Positions 1 through 5,271 of a stretch of 6,998 nt of DNA are shown one piece after another. This DNA comes from UBA920 sp038257015. Its GTDB lineage: Bacteria > Patescibacteriota > Doudnabacteria > UBA920. The notes below the pieces were generated by a model. That model was not told the DNA's origin. It was given only the letters and a program-made list of their open reading frames with translations, and made no database searches. The stretch is taken from positions 1-6,998 of the forward strand of contig JBBSJS010000045.1 in the NCBI GenBank assembly GCA_038257015.1. The letters run 5' to 3'. Positions within the stretch are counted from its first letter, which is position 1. Each line of letters starts with the position of its first letter. The position numbers and the translations under genes are program-made.

Positions 1-87
1 TGGTGGGCCGGACAGGATTCGAACCTGTGAAGGCATAAAGCCGGGAGATTTACAGTCTCCAGTGTTTGACCGCTCCACAACCGACCC
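1..87 (-). tRNA. tRNA-Tyr (anticodon GTA)
   Basis: Read on the minus strand, this folds as a complete class II tRNA with an encoded CCA end at positions 1-3. The 7-bp acceptor stem is GGGTCGG with CCGGCCC, including one G-U pair. The anticodon stem GGAGA/TCTCC encloses loop CTGTAAA with anticodon GTA at 51-53. A long variable arm (GGC-TTTAT-GCC) follows, as expected for bacterial tRNA-Tyr. The T arm is ACAGG-TTCGAAT-CCTGT. It lies 16 nt downstream of tRNA-Thr in the same direction, so the two are probably processed from one transcript. The window edge coincides with the CCA end, so nothing can be said about its terminator. Confidence 0.97.
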
Positions 88-103
88 AATATTATATTTT
101 CTC

Positions 104-179
104 TGGAGCTGTTGAGCGGGATCGAACCGCTGACCTTCTCCTTACCATGGAGATGCTCTACCAACTGAGCTACAACAGC
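104..179 (-). tRNA. tRNA-Thr (anticodon GGT)
   Basis: A 76-nt minus-strand cloverleaf with every arm intact. The acceptor is GCTGTTG/CAACAGC (7 perfect pairs), the D stem GCTC/GAGC, the anticodon stem TCTCC/GGAGA with loop ATGGTAA (anticodon GGT at 144-146), and the T stem AGCGG/CCGCT. The discriminator base is U and CCA is encoded (104-106). It reads ACC and ACU threonine codons. It is the first of a Thr-Tyr pair. I see no convincing promoter between the upstream TPR gene and this tRNA, so it may be transcribed by read-through from the rpsB operon. Confidence 0.97.
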
Positions 180-203
180 ATAACTGAACTCATCTTACTA
201 ACC

Positions 204-222
204 GCTCGAACTAAATTCGAGC
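204..222 (-). other. Perfect 7-bp hairpin upstream of tRNA-Thr
   Basis: GCTCGAA and TTCGAGC are exact complements around a 5-nt loop, 24 nt before the mature 5' end of tRNA-Thr. No T-tract follows on either strand, so it is not a standard intrinsic terminator. It may be a structure in the tRNA precursor leader. Function is not evident. Confidence 0.4.
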
Positions 223-262
223 TTGAGTTTAAAGAGAACAGAAATGCAATCTATCATGTATC

Positions 263-278
263 GCCCTGCAAGCAGAGC
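263..278 (-). other. Short hairpin with possible CUUG tetraloop
   Basis: Read leftward, GCTCTG-CTTG-CAGGGC forms a 6-bp stem (one G-U pair) closed by CUUG, a tetraloop known to be stable in RNA. It lies immediately downstream of the tRNA-Thr 5'-end copy at 284-302. There is no U-tract, so termination is not supported. Confidence 0.35.
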
Positions 279-283
279 TATGG

Positions 284-302
284 CAACTGAGCTACAACAG
301 CA
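284..302 (-). repeat. Partial duplicate of the tRNA-Thr 5' end
   Basis: Nineteen bases are identical to 162-180, covering the acceptor 5' strand, the D-stem 5' strand and the start of the D loop of tRNA-Thr, in the same orientation and 122 nt upstream. Identity then ends: the partner D-stem strand, anticodon arm, T arm and acceptor 3' strand are not recognisable. It is best read as a remnant of a decayed tandem tRNA gene or a partial duplication, not a working tRNA. Confidence 0.6.
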
Positions 303-329
303 CATCGCTAAACGAAGTACTGAAGTATT

Positions 330-1091
330 CTAGCGGTTTCTGTGGATATTTTCAACAGGGACCGTTGTCTTTGCTTTAGACTCTAACTCAAACAGCAAAT
401 CGTTGTATTTCTGATTATTAGGTTCTAAATCTACGGCCTTTTTTAAAGTTACCGCTGCATCTTTGAACTGTTTCATTCCTTGATGTGCTAAGGCTAAGTT
501 GTAAAACCGGCCTGGGTGAGATGAATCGATCCCTACCGCTTTCTTAAAAGCTGCGGCGGCACTCTCATAATCTTGCAAATATAATTTACTCAATCCAAGT
601 TTTGCAAAGTAACCACTATCGGTAGGATTATGATTGATTAAGTATTCGTAGACATTTGAAGCATCAAAGTATTTACGACCTTCAATATAGAATTGGCCCA
701 ATTGATCATAGATATCTAAATCTTTCGGGTGACGCTTAATCATATCAATATAATACTGCTCATTACGGATAGCAGCTTTTTTAACATCTGGCTCGGTGTG
801 AGTTTGCATAATCTTCTTAAGATTGTAGCTAACTTTCGGAGCGTGCTTTAGACCTTTGGCGTCTAGAACAAAGTGCCAAAGTTTACTCGCTCCGACTTTC
901 AAAAAGTGTACGGAGCGAGAAACAGTTTTAGCAGGCAAACCTTTCTCTTGCAAACTTCGTGTTGGCTCAGAGAACTCTTTTTCAAGTTCCTGAGAACCTT
1001 CCACAGCTTCTGGCAACCTACGCAACATTAATAAGATTATCCCAAGGATAGAAATTAGTAGTATAACGTTGGTGAGAAGATTATAAGACAA
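330..1091 (-). CDS. Membrane-anchored tetratricopeptide repeat protein
   Basis: A 253-residue protein. Residues 5-23 form one hydrophobic helix followed by Arg-Arg, which suggests an N-terminal membrane anchor with the rest in the cytoplasm. Residues 30-110 are a charged linker. Residues about 124-157, 158-191 and 192-225 are three TPR-like helical pairs, with the typical small and aromatic positions and an NPT/EPNN-type turn closing units 1 and 3. A last helix follows. TPR arrays usually bind partner proteins; the partner is unknown. The start is TTG at 1091, because an in-frame stop lies 15 nt upstream and the next start (residue 22) would lose the membrane helix. No Shine-Dalgarno sequence precedes it. 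It lies 41 nt after tsf, where many bacteria have pyrH, and is probably cotranscribed with rpsB-tsf. Stop is TAG. Fold assignment is firm; function is not known. Confidence 0.85.
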   Translation of the reverse strand: MSYNLLTNVILLISILGIILLMLRRLPEAVEGSQELEKEFSEPTRSLQEKGLPAKTVSRSVHFLKVGASKLWHFVLDAKGLKHAPKVSYNLKKIMQTHTEPDVKKAAIRNEQYYIDMIKRHPKDLDIYDQLGQFYIEGRKYFDASNVYEYLINHNPTDSGYFAKLGLSKLYLQDYESAAAAFKKAVGIDSSHPGRFYNLALAHQGMKQFKDAAVTLKKAVDLEPNNQKYNDLLFELESKAKTTVPVENIHRNR

Positions 1092-1132
1092 GTGAGGTTT
1101 GGTTTAAGTTTTTGATTTTGAAACGAAAGCGT

Positions 1133-1717
1133 TTAGTTTCCAAGCATGAAGCGAGCGAAACGACGAACTTGTACATTCTCCCCCATTTTCGCAATTGATT
1201 CAGTGATTAAATCGGAAACTTTTTTGCTTGGGTCTTTTACGAATGGCTGTTCTAATAAACAAACTTCTTCGTAGTACTTTTCTATTTTACCAGAAATCAT
1301 TTTTTCCATTAAGTCTTCTGGCTTGCCAACTAATTGTTCTTTGTAAATTTCCTTTTCTTTTTCTATAACTTCTGCTGGAACATCGTCTCGGGAAACATAT
1401 AAAGGATTACTAGCAGCAATGTGTAAAGCTAATTCCTTGGCTAAAGCTTTAAAATCGTCTGTACGAGCCACGAAGTCAGTTTCGCTGTTAAGTTCCACTA
1501 AAGCACCGATACGGCCACCACCATGGATATAAGCCTCAACCACACCTTCGTTGGCAACACGATCAGCTTTCTTGGCCAACTTTGCCATACCTTTTTTTCG
1601 TAAGATATCTAAGGCAGTATCTTTATCATTATCAGCTTCTTGTAAGGCTTCCTTTACATCCATTATACCAGCCCCAGTCATTTCTCTAAGTTCTTTTATT
1701 AAATTGTTATCAGACAT
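1133..1717 (-). CDS. tsf: Translation elongation factor Ts (short form)
   Basis: EF-Ts is the cytoplasmic guanine-nucleotide exchange factor that recharges EF-Tu with GTP. Residues 1-50 form the UBA-like N-terminal domain, with the family signature LREMTGAGIMDVKEAL. TDFVAR at 80-85 is the conserved core contact motif that inserts near the EF-Tu nucleotide site. The C-terminal part keeps the pattern EVCLLEQPFVKD and the VRRFARF ending. At 194 residues it is the short type, like that of Thermus, lacking much of the coiled-coil subdomain of the 283-residue E. coli protein. ATG is preceded by AAGGAG with only 3 nt spacing. It follows rpsB by 18 nt, the nearly universal rpsB-tsf arrangement. Stop is TAA. 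Confidence 0.97.
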   Translation of the reverse strand: MSDNNLIKELREMTGAGIMDVKEALQEADNDKDTALDILRKKGMAKLAKKADRVANEGVVEAYIHGGGRIGALVELNSETDFVARTDDFKALAKELALHIAASNPLYVSRDDVPAEVIEKEKEIYKEQLVGKPEDLMEKMISGKIEKYYEEVCLLEQPFVKDPSKKVSDLITESIAKMGENVQVRRFARFMLGN

Positions 1718-1735
1718 TGTGTCTCCTTCAAATGT

Positions 1736-2461
1736 TTATTTATTGTTTTGGTCGTTATTCACAACAACTGTTGCTCCGGCAGATTTACCAGCTTTAATAG
1801 ATTCAGCTAAGAATTGGTGAATGAGTTCGATAGCTTGAGTAGCGTCATCGTTACAAGGAATTGGGTAATCAATTCCTTCTGGATTGCTGTTTGAATCAAC
1901 AACTGCTACGATTGGTACTTTCATCTTGCGAGCTTCAGTTAAAGCAATGTCGTCGTAGTTCACGTCAGCAATAAATACTGCTTGAGGCATACGCTTCATT
2001 TCTTTGATACCTTCAAAAAGTTTTTCTAACTTTTCAATTTCGCGTTCAACTAGTAAACGTTCTTTCTTGGTGTAACGGCTTTCTAATTCACCATTAGCTT
2101 TTAGGCTTTGCAACTTTTCTAATTTCTTAACAGTCTTTTGGATTGTTTTGAAGTTAGTAAATGTTCCACCTAACCAACGCACGTTAATAAATAACTGACC
2201 TGATTCTAAAGCGTACTTCTTTACAATACTTCGTGCTTGGCGTTTTGTACCAATGAACAAAATACTGCCACCGCTCTTGGCAGTGTCATGCAAAAATTGC
2301 CCAGCTTTTAGTAAAGCTTTGCGAGTTTTTTCCAAGTCCATGATATGAATATCATTACGGACTGTAAAAATATATGGCTTCATTTTCGGGTTCCAACGGG
2401 ATGTCTTGTGCCCGAAATGAGCGCCGCTTTTTAACAACTCTAAAAGGGATATATCCTTCAT
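1736..2461 (-). CDS. rpsB: 30S ribosomal protein S2
   Basis: S2 is a 30S subunit protein that joins late in assembly and contacts S1-type factors and the platform/head region. This 241-residue copy has all the S2 landmarks: GAHFGH at 13-18, RWNPKMKPYIF at 22-32, FIGTKRQA at 69-76, RWLGGTFTN at 95-103, the long helical-hairpin insertion (about 104-155), and the DSNSNPEGIDYPIPCNDDA region at 189-207. An in-frame extension to a TTG at 2515 exists, but the ATG at 2461 is preferred. It matches the family N-terminus and has Shine-Dalgarno AAGGA 7-8 nt upstream; the extension would add an Arg-rich tail and overlap the structured leader. It is first in the leftward operon with tsf. The leader can sequester its ribosome binding site (see 2465-2530). 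Stop is TAA. Confidence 0.97.
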   Translation of the reverse strand: MKDISLLELLKSGAHFGHKTSRWNPKMKPYIFTVRNDIHIMDLEKTRKALLKAGQFLHDTAKSGGSILFIGTKRQARSIVKKYALESGQLFINVRWLGGTFTNFKTIQKTVKKLEKLQSLKANGELESRYTKKERLLVEREIEKLEKLFEGIKEMKRMPQAVFIADVNYDDIALTEARKMKVPIVAVVDSNSNPEGIDYPIPCNDDATQAIELIHQFLAESIKAGKSAGATVVVNNDQNNK

Positions 2462-2464
2462 GTT

Positions 2465-2530
2465 GTTATCCTTTCTTCGTCTACGGAAGCTTATCGTCAT
2501 TCGCCTGAAGGCCAAATGGGACAGGATAAC
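2465..2530 (-). promoter_or_regulatory. Structured rpsB leader with sequestered Shine-Dalgarno
   Basis: In the predicted rpsB transcript, GTTATCCT (2530-2523) is an exact 8-nt complement of AGGATAAC (2472-2465), which contains the rpsB ribosome binding site. The 50 nt between can form two further hairpins. One is CATTTG-CC-TTCA-GG-CGAATG at 2518-2498 (8 pairs, one bulged G). The other is CTTC/GAAG at 2489-2475. Together this resembles a three-way junction with the ribosome binding site in its closing helix. In E. coli, S2 represses rpsB-tsf through its 5' UTR. An equivalent role here is inference; the structure itself is visible. Confidence 0.55.
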
Positions 2531-2561
2531 TGCTTTCGTATGCGTTATTAATTACTGGCTA

Positions 2562-2590
2562 ATTCTACCAACTCTTGACGGAAAATGCAA
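2562..2590 (-). promoter_or_regulatory. Promoter of the rpsB-tsf operon
   Basis: Leftward sigma-70-type elements: TTGCAT (2590-2585), a 17-nt spacer, then TAGAAT (2567-2562), preceded by TGG. Transcription would begin near 2556, giving a leader of about 95 nt. It interdigitates with the rightward rpmE promoter. Confidence 0.75.
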
Positions 2591-2603
2591 ATCCTTGTAT
2601 GAT
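2575..2603 (+). promoter_or_regulatory. Promoter of rpmE
   Basis: Rightward sigma-70-type elements: TTGACG (2575-2580), a 17-nt spacer, then TATGAT (2598-2603), each one mismatch from consensus. Transcription would start near 2609, leaving a leader of about 29 nt. The -35 box lies inside the spacer of the rpsB promoter, and the rpsB -35 box lies inside this spacer. Confidence 0.8.
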
Positions 2604-2637
2604 TAGCTAGTCTTATTTTAGAAATTTCAAACATTTT

Positions 2638-2901
2638 ATGAAAAAAGGAATTCACCCAACTTATAACAGTGATGTGGCCGTAGTTTGCTCTTGTGGCGAA
2701 ACATTCAAAACTGGTTCAACAGTTAAAGATATTCACACTGAAATCTGTAGCAACTGCCACCCGTTCTACACCGGTAAGCAAAAACTACTAGATACTCGTG
2801 GTAATGTTGACCGTTTCAAGAAACGCCAAGAAGCTGCTTCCAAGGTAGTTAAGGCTGAAAAGAAGCCTCGCAAAACCCGTGGCGCTAAAACTGAAGCTTA
2901 A
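2638..2901 (+). CDS. rpmE: 50S ribosomal protein L31, zinc-binding type
   Basis: L31 is a small protein bridging the 50S central protuberance and the 30S head. The start MKKGIHPTY is the family N-terminus. Cysteines at 17, 19, 37 and 40 (CSC and CSNC) are the zinc-coordinating set of the C+ type, and CHPFYTGKQK and the VDRFKKR segment at 57-63 match the family. At 87 residues it is slightly longer than usual (about 70), because of a Lys/Arg/Ala-rich tail (residues 65-87) that probably contacts rRNA. C+ forms serve in zinc-replete cells; no C-minus paralogue is in the window. The leader is AT-rich without a Shine-Dalgarno sequence. It has its own promoter and is followed by a hairpin terminator before prfA. 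Stop is TAA. Confidence 0.96.
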   Translation: MKKGIHPTYNSDVAVVCSCGETFKTGSTVKDIHTEICSNCHPFYTGKQKLLDTRGNVDRFKKRQEAASKVVKAEKKPRKTRGAKTEA

Positions 2902-2921
2902 AACCTGTCTTTTATCAATGC

Positions 2922-2950
2922 AAACCATCCTTTTTAGGGTGGTTTTGTGT
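2922..2950 (+). terminator. Intrinsic terminator or attenuator after rpmE
   Basis: AAACCATCC (2922-2930) pairs with GGGTGGTTT (2937-2945) around the 6-nt loop TTTTTA: nine pairs, one G-U. The run after the stem is only TTTTGTGTT, so termination is likely partial. It lies 21 nt after the rpmE stop and 28 nt before prfA, for which I see no clear separate promoter; partial read-through would set the L31 to RF1 ratio. Confidence 0.65.
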
Positions 2951-2977
2951 TAGACTGAGTTAAATTACTCAACGATT

Positions 2978-4048
2978 ATGACCCCAGGATTTCAAAAAGT
3001 ACTTGATGAATACAACAGTCTCACCGACCAGATGAGTCAGGGTGGTGATTTTGATATTGCCAAAATTGGCAGACGCCAATCTCAACTCCAACCGACAGCA
3101 GATAAAATTACCCAACTCATTAAAGTTGAAAAGCAACTAGCAGAAAACCAAGAGTTGCTGAACTCCGATGATGACGAAATGAAACAGATGGCTCAGGATG
3201 AAATTCAGTCTTTGGAAGCTGAGTGCGATAGTTTAACCGAAGCAATTGAAATTGATTTAATTCCAAAAGATCAGCACGATGATAAAAATGCTCTGATTGA
3301 AATTAGAGCTGGTGCTGGCGGTGATGAATCCACTCTTTTTGCAGCAGAAATCTTTCGTTCTTACGGCAAGTTCGCTGAAAAAAATGGTTGGAACATCAAA
3401 ATCGTTTCGAGTTCAAAAAGTGAAGCAGGCGGTTTTAAAGAAATCATTGCCGAAATCACTGGCAAAGCTAGTCAAACCGAAGGACCTTATAGTAAGTTTA
3501 AATATGAATCAGGTGTTCACCGAGTTCAACGTGTTCCAGAAACTGAGAAACAAGGACGCGTGCACACTTCTACAATTACCATCGTGGTAATGCCAGAATT
3601 AGAAGAAAAAGATTCCGAAATTGAAGCAAAGGATTTGAAAATTGAGGCAACTACTTCATCAGGTGCTGGTGGACAAAGCGTTAACACAACTTACTCTGCT
3701 ATTCGTATCGTTCATATCCCAACTGGCATCGTTGCCACTTGCCAAGATGAGCGCAGTCAGGCTCAGAACAAGCTAAAAGCTTTAGCAGTTATTCGTGCTA
3801 GAGTTTCTGCCCACTTTCAAGAAATTGAAGATAAAAAGCAAATTGATGCCCGTCGGAGCCAAATTGGCACTGGGGATAGAAGTGAAAAAATTCGTACTTA
3901 CAATTTTCCACAAGACCGTGTAACGGATCATCGCATCAACCAGAACTTCAACCAAATCAACCTTATTATCGAAGGTCAGCTGGATGATATCATGAGTGCT
4001 TTACAAAAAGCTGATTATGAAATGCGTAAACAAGCTGCAAACAAGTAA
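2978..4048 (+). CDS. prfA: Peptide chain release factor 1
   Basis: RF1 enters the ribosomal A site at UAA and UAG and triggers peptide release. The 356-residue length is normal. Residues 1-100 form the helical domain 1. AGAGGDES at 111-118 is a family signature. RVPETEKQGRVHTST (185-199) holds the P-x-T codon-reading tripeptide, here PET at 187-189, where E. coli has PAT; the SPF of RF2 is absent, so this is RF1. GGQ at 231-233 within SSGAGGQ is the catalytic loop whose Gln contacts the peptidyl-transferase centre. RTYNFPQDRVTDHR at 306-319 is the conserved C-terminal block. No Shine-Dalgarno sequence precedes the ATG. The UAA stop overlaps the prmC ATG by one base, so translation is likely coupled to the enzyme that methylates Gln233. 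Confidence 0.97.
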   Translation: MTPGFQKVLDEYNSLTDQMSQGGDFDIAKIGRRQSQLQPTADKITQLIKVEKQLAENQELLNSDDDEMKQMAQDEIQSLEAECDSLTEAIEIDLIPKDQHDDKNALIEIRAGAGGDESTLFAAEIFRSYGKFAEKNGWNIKIVSSSKSEAGGFKEIIAEITGKASQTEGPYSKFKYESGVHRVQRVPETEKQGRVHTSTITIVVMPELEEKDSEIEAKDLKIEATTSSGAGGQSVNTTYSAIRIVHIPTGIVATCQDERSQAQNKLKALAVIRARVSAHFQEIEDKKQIDARRSQIGTGDRSEKIRTYNFPQDRVTDHRINQNFNQINLIIEGQLDDIMSALQKADYEMRKQAANK

Positions 4049-4878
4049 TGACCATTCACGACCTTCTTGAAAAATTTCCAAACCAAGAAAGCGATATACT
4101 CCTTGCGCATGTTTTAAAACAGTCCAAGGAGTTTTTGTATTTGAATCCGAGAACCAAAGTCAGTGCGGCACAAGAAGCTAAGTATGAGATTTTGACTAAG
4201 AAGCGCATGGAAGGAGTTCCAATTGCTTATCTAACTGGCGTAAAAGAGTTTTATGGATTAGCCTTCAAAGTAAACCGCTCAGTATTAATTCCCCGCCCAG
4301 AAAGTGAATGGTTAGTAGAAAGTACGTTGGAAATAATTAAAAAGAAATTTAAGAAACCTATCAAGCCACTAACAGTGGCAGATGTAGGTACAGGCAGTGG
4401 TTGCTTGGCGATTACTTTGGCAGTAGAGCTTAGCAAATTAAGCCACGATAAACACATCGCGGTTGATGCTTATGATATTTCAATGCCAGCACTTCATGTT
4501 GCTAAATCAAATGCTAAAACTCACCAGGCTAAAGTTAAATTCATTCAAAATAATTTACTAAGTGGAGTAAAGAAAAAATATGATTTGATAATCGCTAATC
4601 TTCCTTATGTCCCCTACTCTGATTACCTCATCTTAAAGGAAGGCCTAAAATACGAACCAAAGTTGGCGTTAACCGACAAAACAGATGATTTTATTATAAT
4701 TCAAGAATTCCTGAAGCAAGCCGTCAGTAGATTGAAGCCGAAGGGAATCATTTTAATAGAAACCGATCCTGCATCAATTGCGGTGTTAAAGAAAACTATT
4801 AGACTTCTTTACACCAATAAAAAAATTCAAGTTACTAAAGACCTTAATAAGTTAGAGAGATTTATAAAAATTGCTTAG
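4048..4878 (+). CDS. prmC: Release factor glutamine N5-methyltransferase
   Basis: PrmC (HemK) uses S-adenosylmethionine to methylate the GGQ glutamine of RF1 and RF2, raising termination efficiency. This 276-residue protein has the expected layout. Residues 1-75 form an RF-binding helical domain ending in YLTGVKEFYG, and RPESEW is at 83-88. SAM motif I is ADVGTGSG at 111-118, with an acidic residue at D143 after the next strand. The catalytic NLPY at 184-187 replaces the usual NPPY; NLPY is used by related methyltransferases such as KsgA, so activity is expected. The segment EPKLAL at 203-208 is also typical. Its ATG overlaps the prfA stop (TAATG), with no separate ribosome binding site, implying termination-reinitiation. 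Its own stop is UAG, which is read by RF1. Confidence 0.94.
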   Translation: MTIHDLLEKFPNQESDILLAHVLKQSKEFLYLNPRTKVSAAQEAKYEILTKKRMEGVPIAYLTGVKEFYGLAFKVNRSVLIPRPESEWLVESTLEIIKKKFKKPIKPLTVADVGTGSGCLAITLAVELSKLSHDKHIAVDAYDISMPALHVAKSNAKTHQAKVKFIQNNLLSGVKKKYDLIIANLPYVPYSDYLILKEGLKYEPKLALTDKTDDFIIIQEFLKQAVSRLKPKGIILIETDPASIAVLKKTIRLLYTNKKIQVTKDLNKLERFIKIA

Positions 4879-4887
4879 CGTTAAGAA

Positions 4888-4916
4888 TTGACTTCTGGCA
4901 CAAATTCTGAAAGAAT
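4888..4916 (+). promoter_or_regulatory. Promoter of the small membrane protein gene
   Basis: TTGACT (4888-4893), 17 nt, then AAGAAT (4911-4916): -35 with five of six consensus bases, -10 with four. It starts 10 nt after the prmC stop, so the next gene is likely an independent unit with a leader of about 25 nt. Confidence 0.5.
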
Positions 4917-4949
4917 ACAGTACAACAACTCAACTATAGGGAGGAGAAT

Positions 4950-5210
4950 ATGCTTTCAACTCGGTACTACACACTGTTGTACTTTTCTTTTTTGTTTCTA
5001 CTTTGCTGCCCAGTAGCTTTTTACTTTTATGCTACAGACCCAACAAAGGACTCTGCCCAAGGATTTCTTGGGGCCATGAGTACTATAATATTCTGGGCTC
5101 TCTTTCTGATATTCCAAGTTTATTCGTACAGGCAGAAGGATATCGATCTAGGCTTGTACGAACCACCAGACTGGAAATGGAAAAAACTAACTGTAAGCAA
5201 GACTCAGTGA
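4950..5210 (+). CDS. Small two-helix membrane protein, function unknown
   Basis: An 86-residue protein I do not recognise. Residues 8-28 are a hydrophobic, aromatic-rich helix (with CCP near its end). A short polar loop (ATDPTKDSAQ) follows, then a second hydrophobic helix at about 38-59. The tail of 27 residues is charged, with a Trp/Lys-rich stretch EPPDWKWKKL at 71-80. A helical hairpin with both ends inside the cell fits the positive charges after helix 2. The gene is real by context: the best Shine-Dalgarno in the window (AGGGAGGAG, GGAGG 5 nt from the ATG), its own candidate promoter, and a strong terminator 20 nt after the TGA stop. It is flanked by prmC and convergent rplY, which does not suggest a role. 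It could be a lineage-specific membrane protein or a small accessory subunit. Confidence 0.75.
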   Translation: MLSTRYYTLLYFSFLFLLCCPVAFYFYATDPTKDSAQGFLGAMSTIIFWALFLIFQVYSYRQKDIDLGLYEPPDWKWKKLTVSKTQ

Positions 5211-5230
5211 GACAAAATAAAGCTCAACAA

Positions 5231-5263
5231 AAAAACCGCCTTCATAAGAGAAGAGCGGTTTTT
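5231..5263. terminator. Bidirectional intrinsic terminator
   Basis: AAAAACCGC (5231-5239) pairs with GCGGTTTTT (5255-5263). Inside, CTTC/GAAG adds four pairs with one bulged A and a 6-nt loop. Rightward it is followed by CAATTTTTTTA; leftward the stem runs into seven Ts. It closes both the small membrane protein gene (+) and rplY (-), which converge here. Confidence 0.9.
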
Positions 5264-5271
5264 CAATTTTT

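Noticed and set aside
66..290. Rightward open frame across the two tRNA genes
   Set aside because: It runs antisense through two well-formed tRNAs and a repeat, with no ribosome binding site or recognisable product.
180..300. A dedicated promoter for the tRNA-Thr/tRNA-Tyr pair
   Set aside because: Several TTGC- and TAAGAT-like words occur, but no pair has a 16-18 nt spacing with acceptable matches at both boxes.
162..302. The 19-nt tRNA-Thr repeat as attachment sites of an integrated element
   Set aside because: The interval holds only about 100 nt, with no integrase or cargo, and the repeat is from the tRNA 5' end rather than the usual 3' end.
2462..2515. In-frame N-terminal extension of rpsB from a TTG at 2515 giving an Arg-rich leader segment
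   Set aside because: The S2 family starts at the internal ATG, which has a proper Shine-Dalgarno; the upstream stretch is better explained as structured leader RNA.
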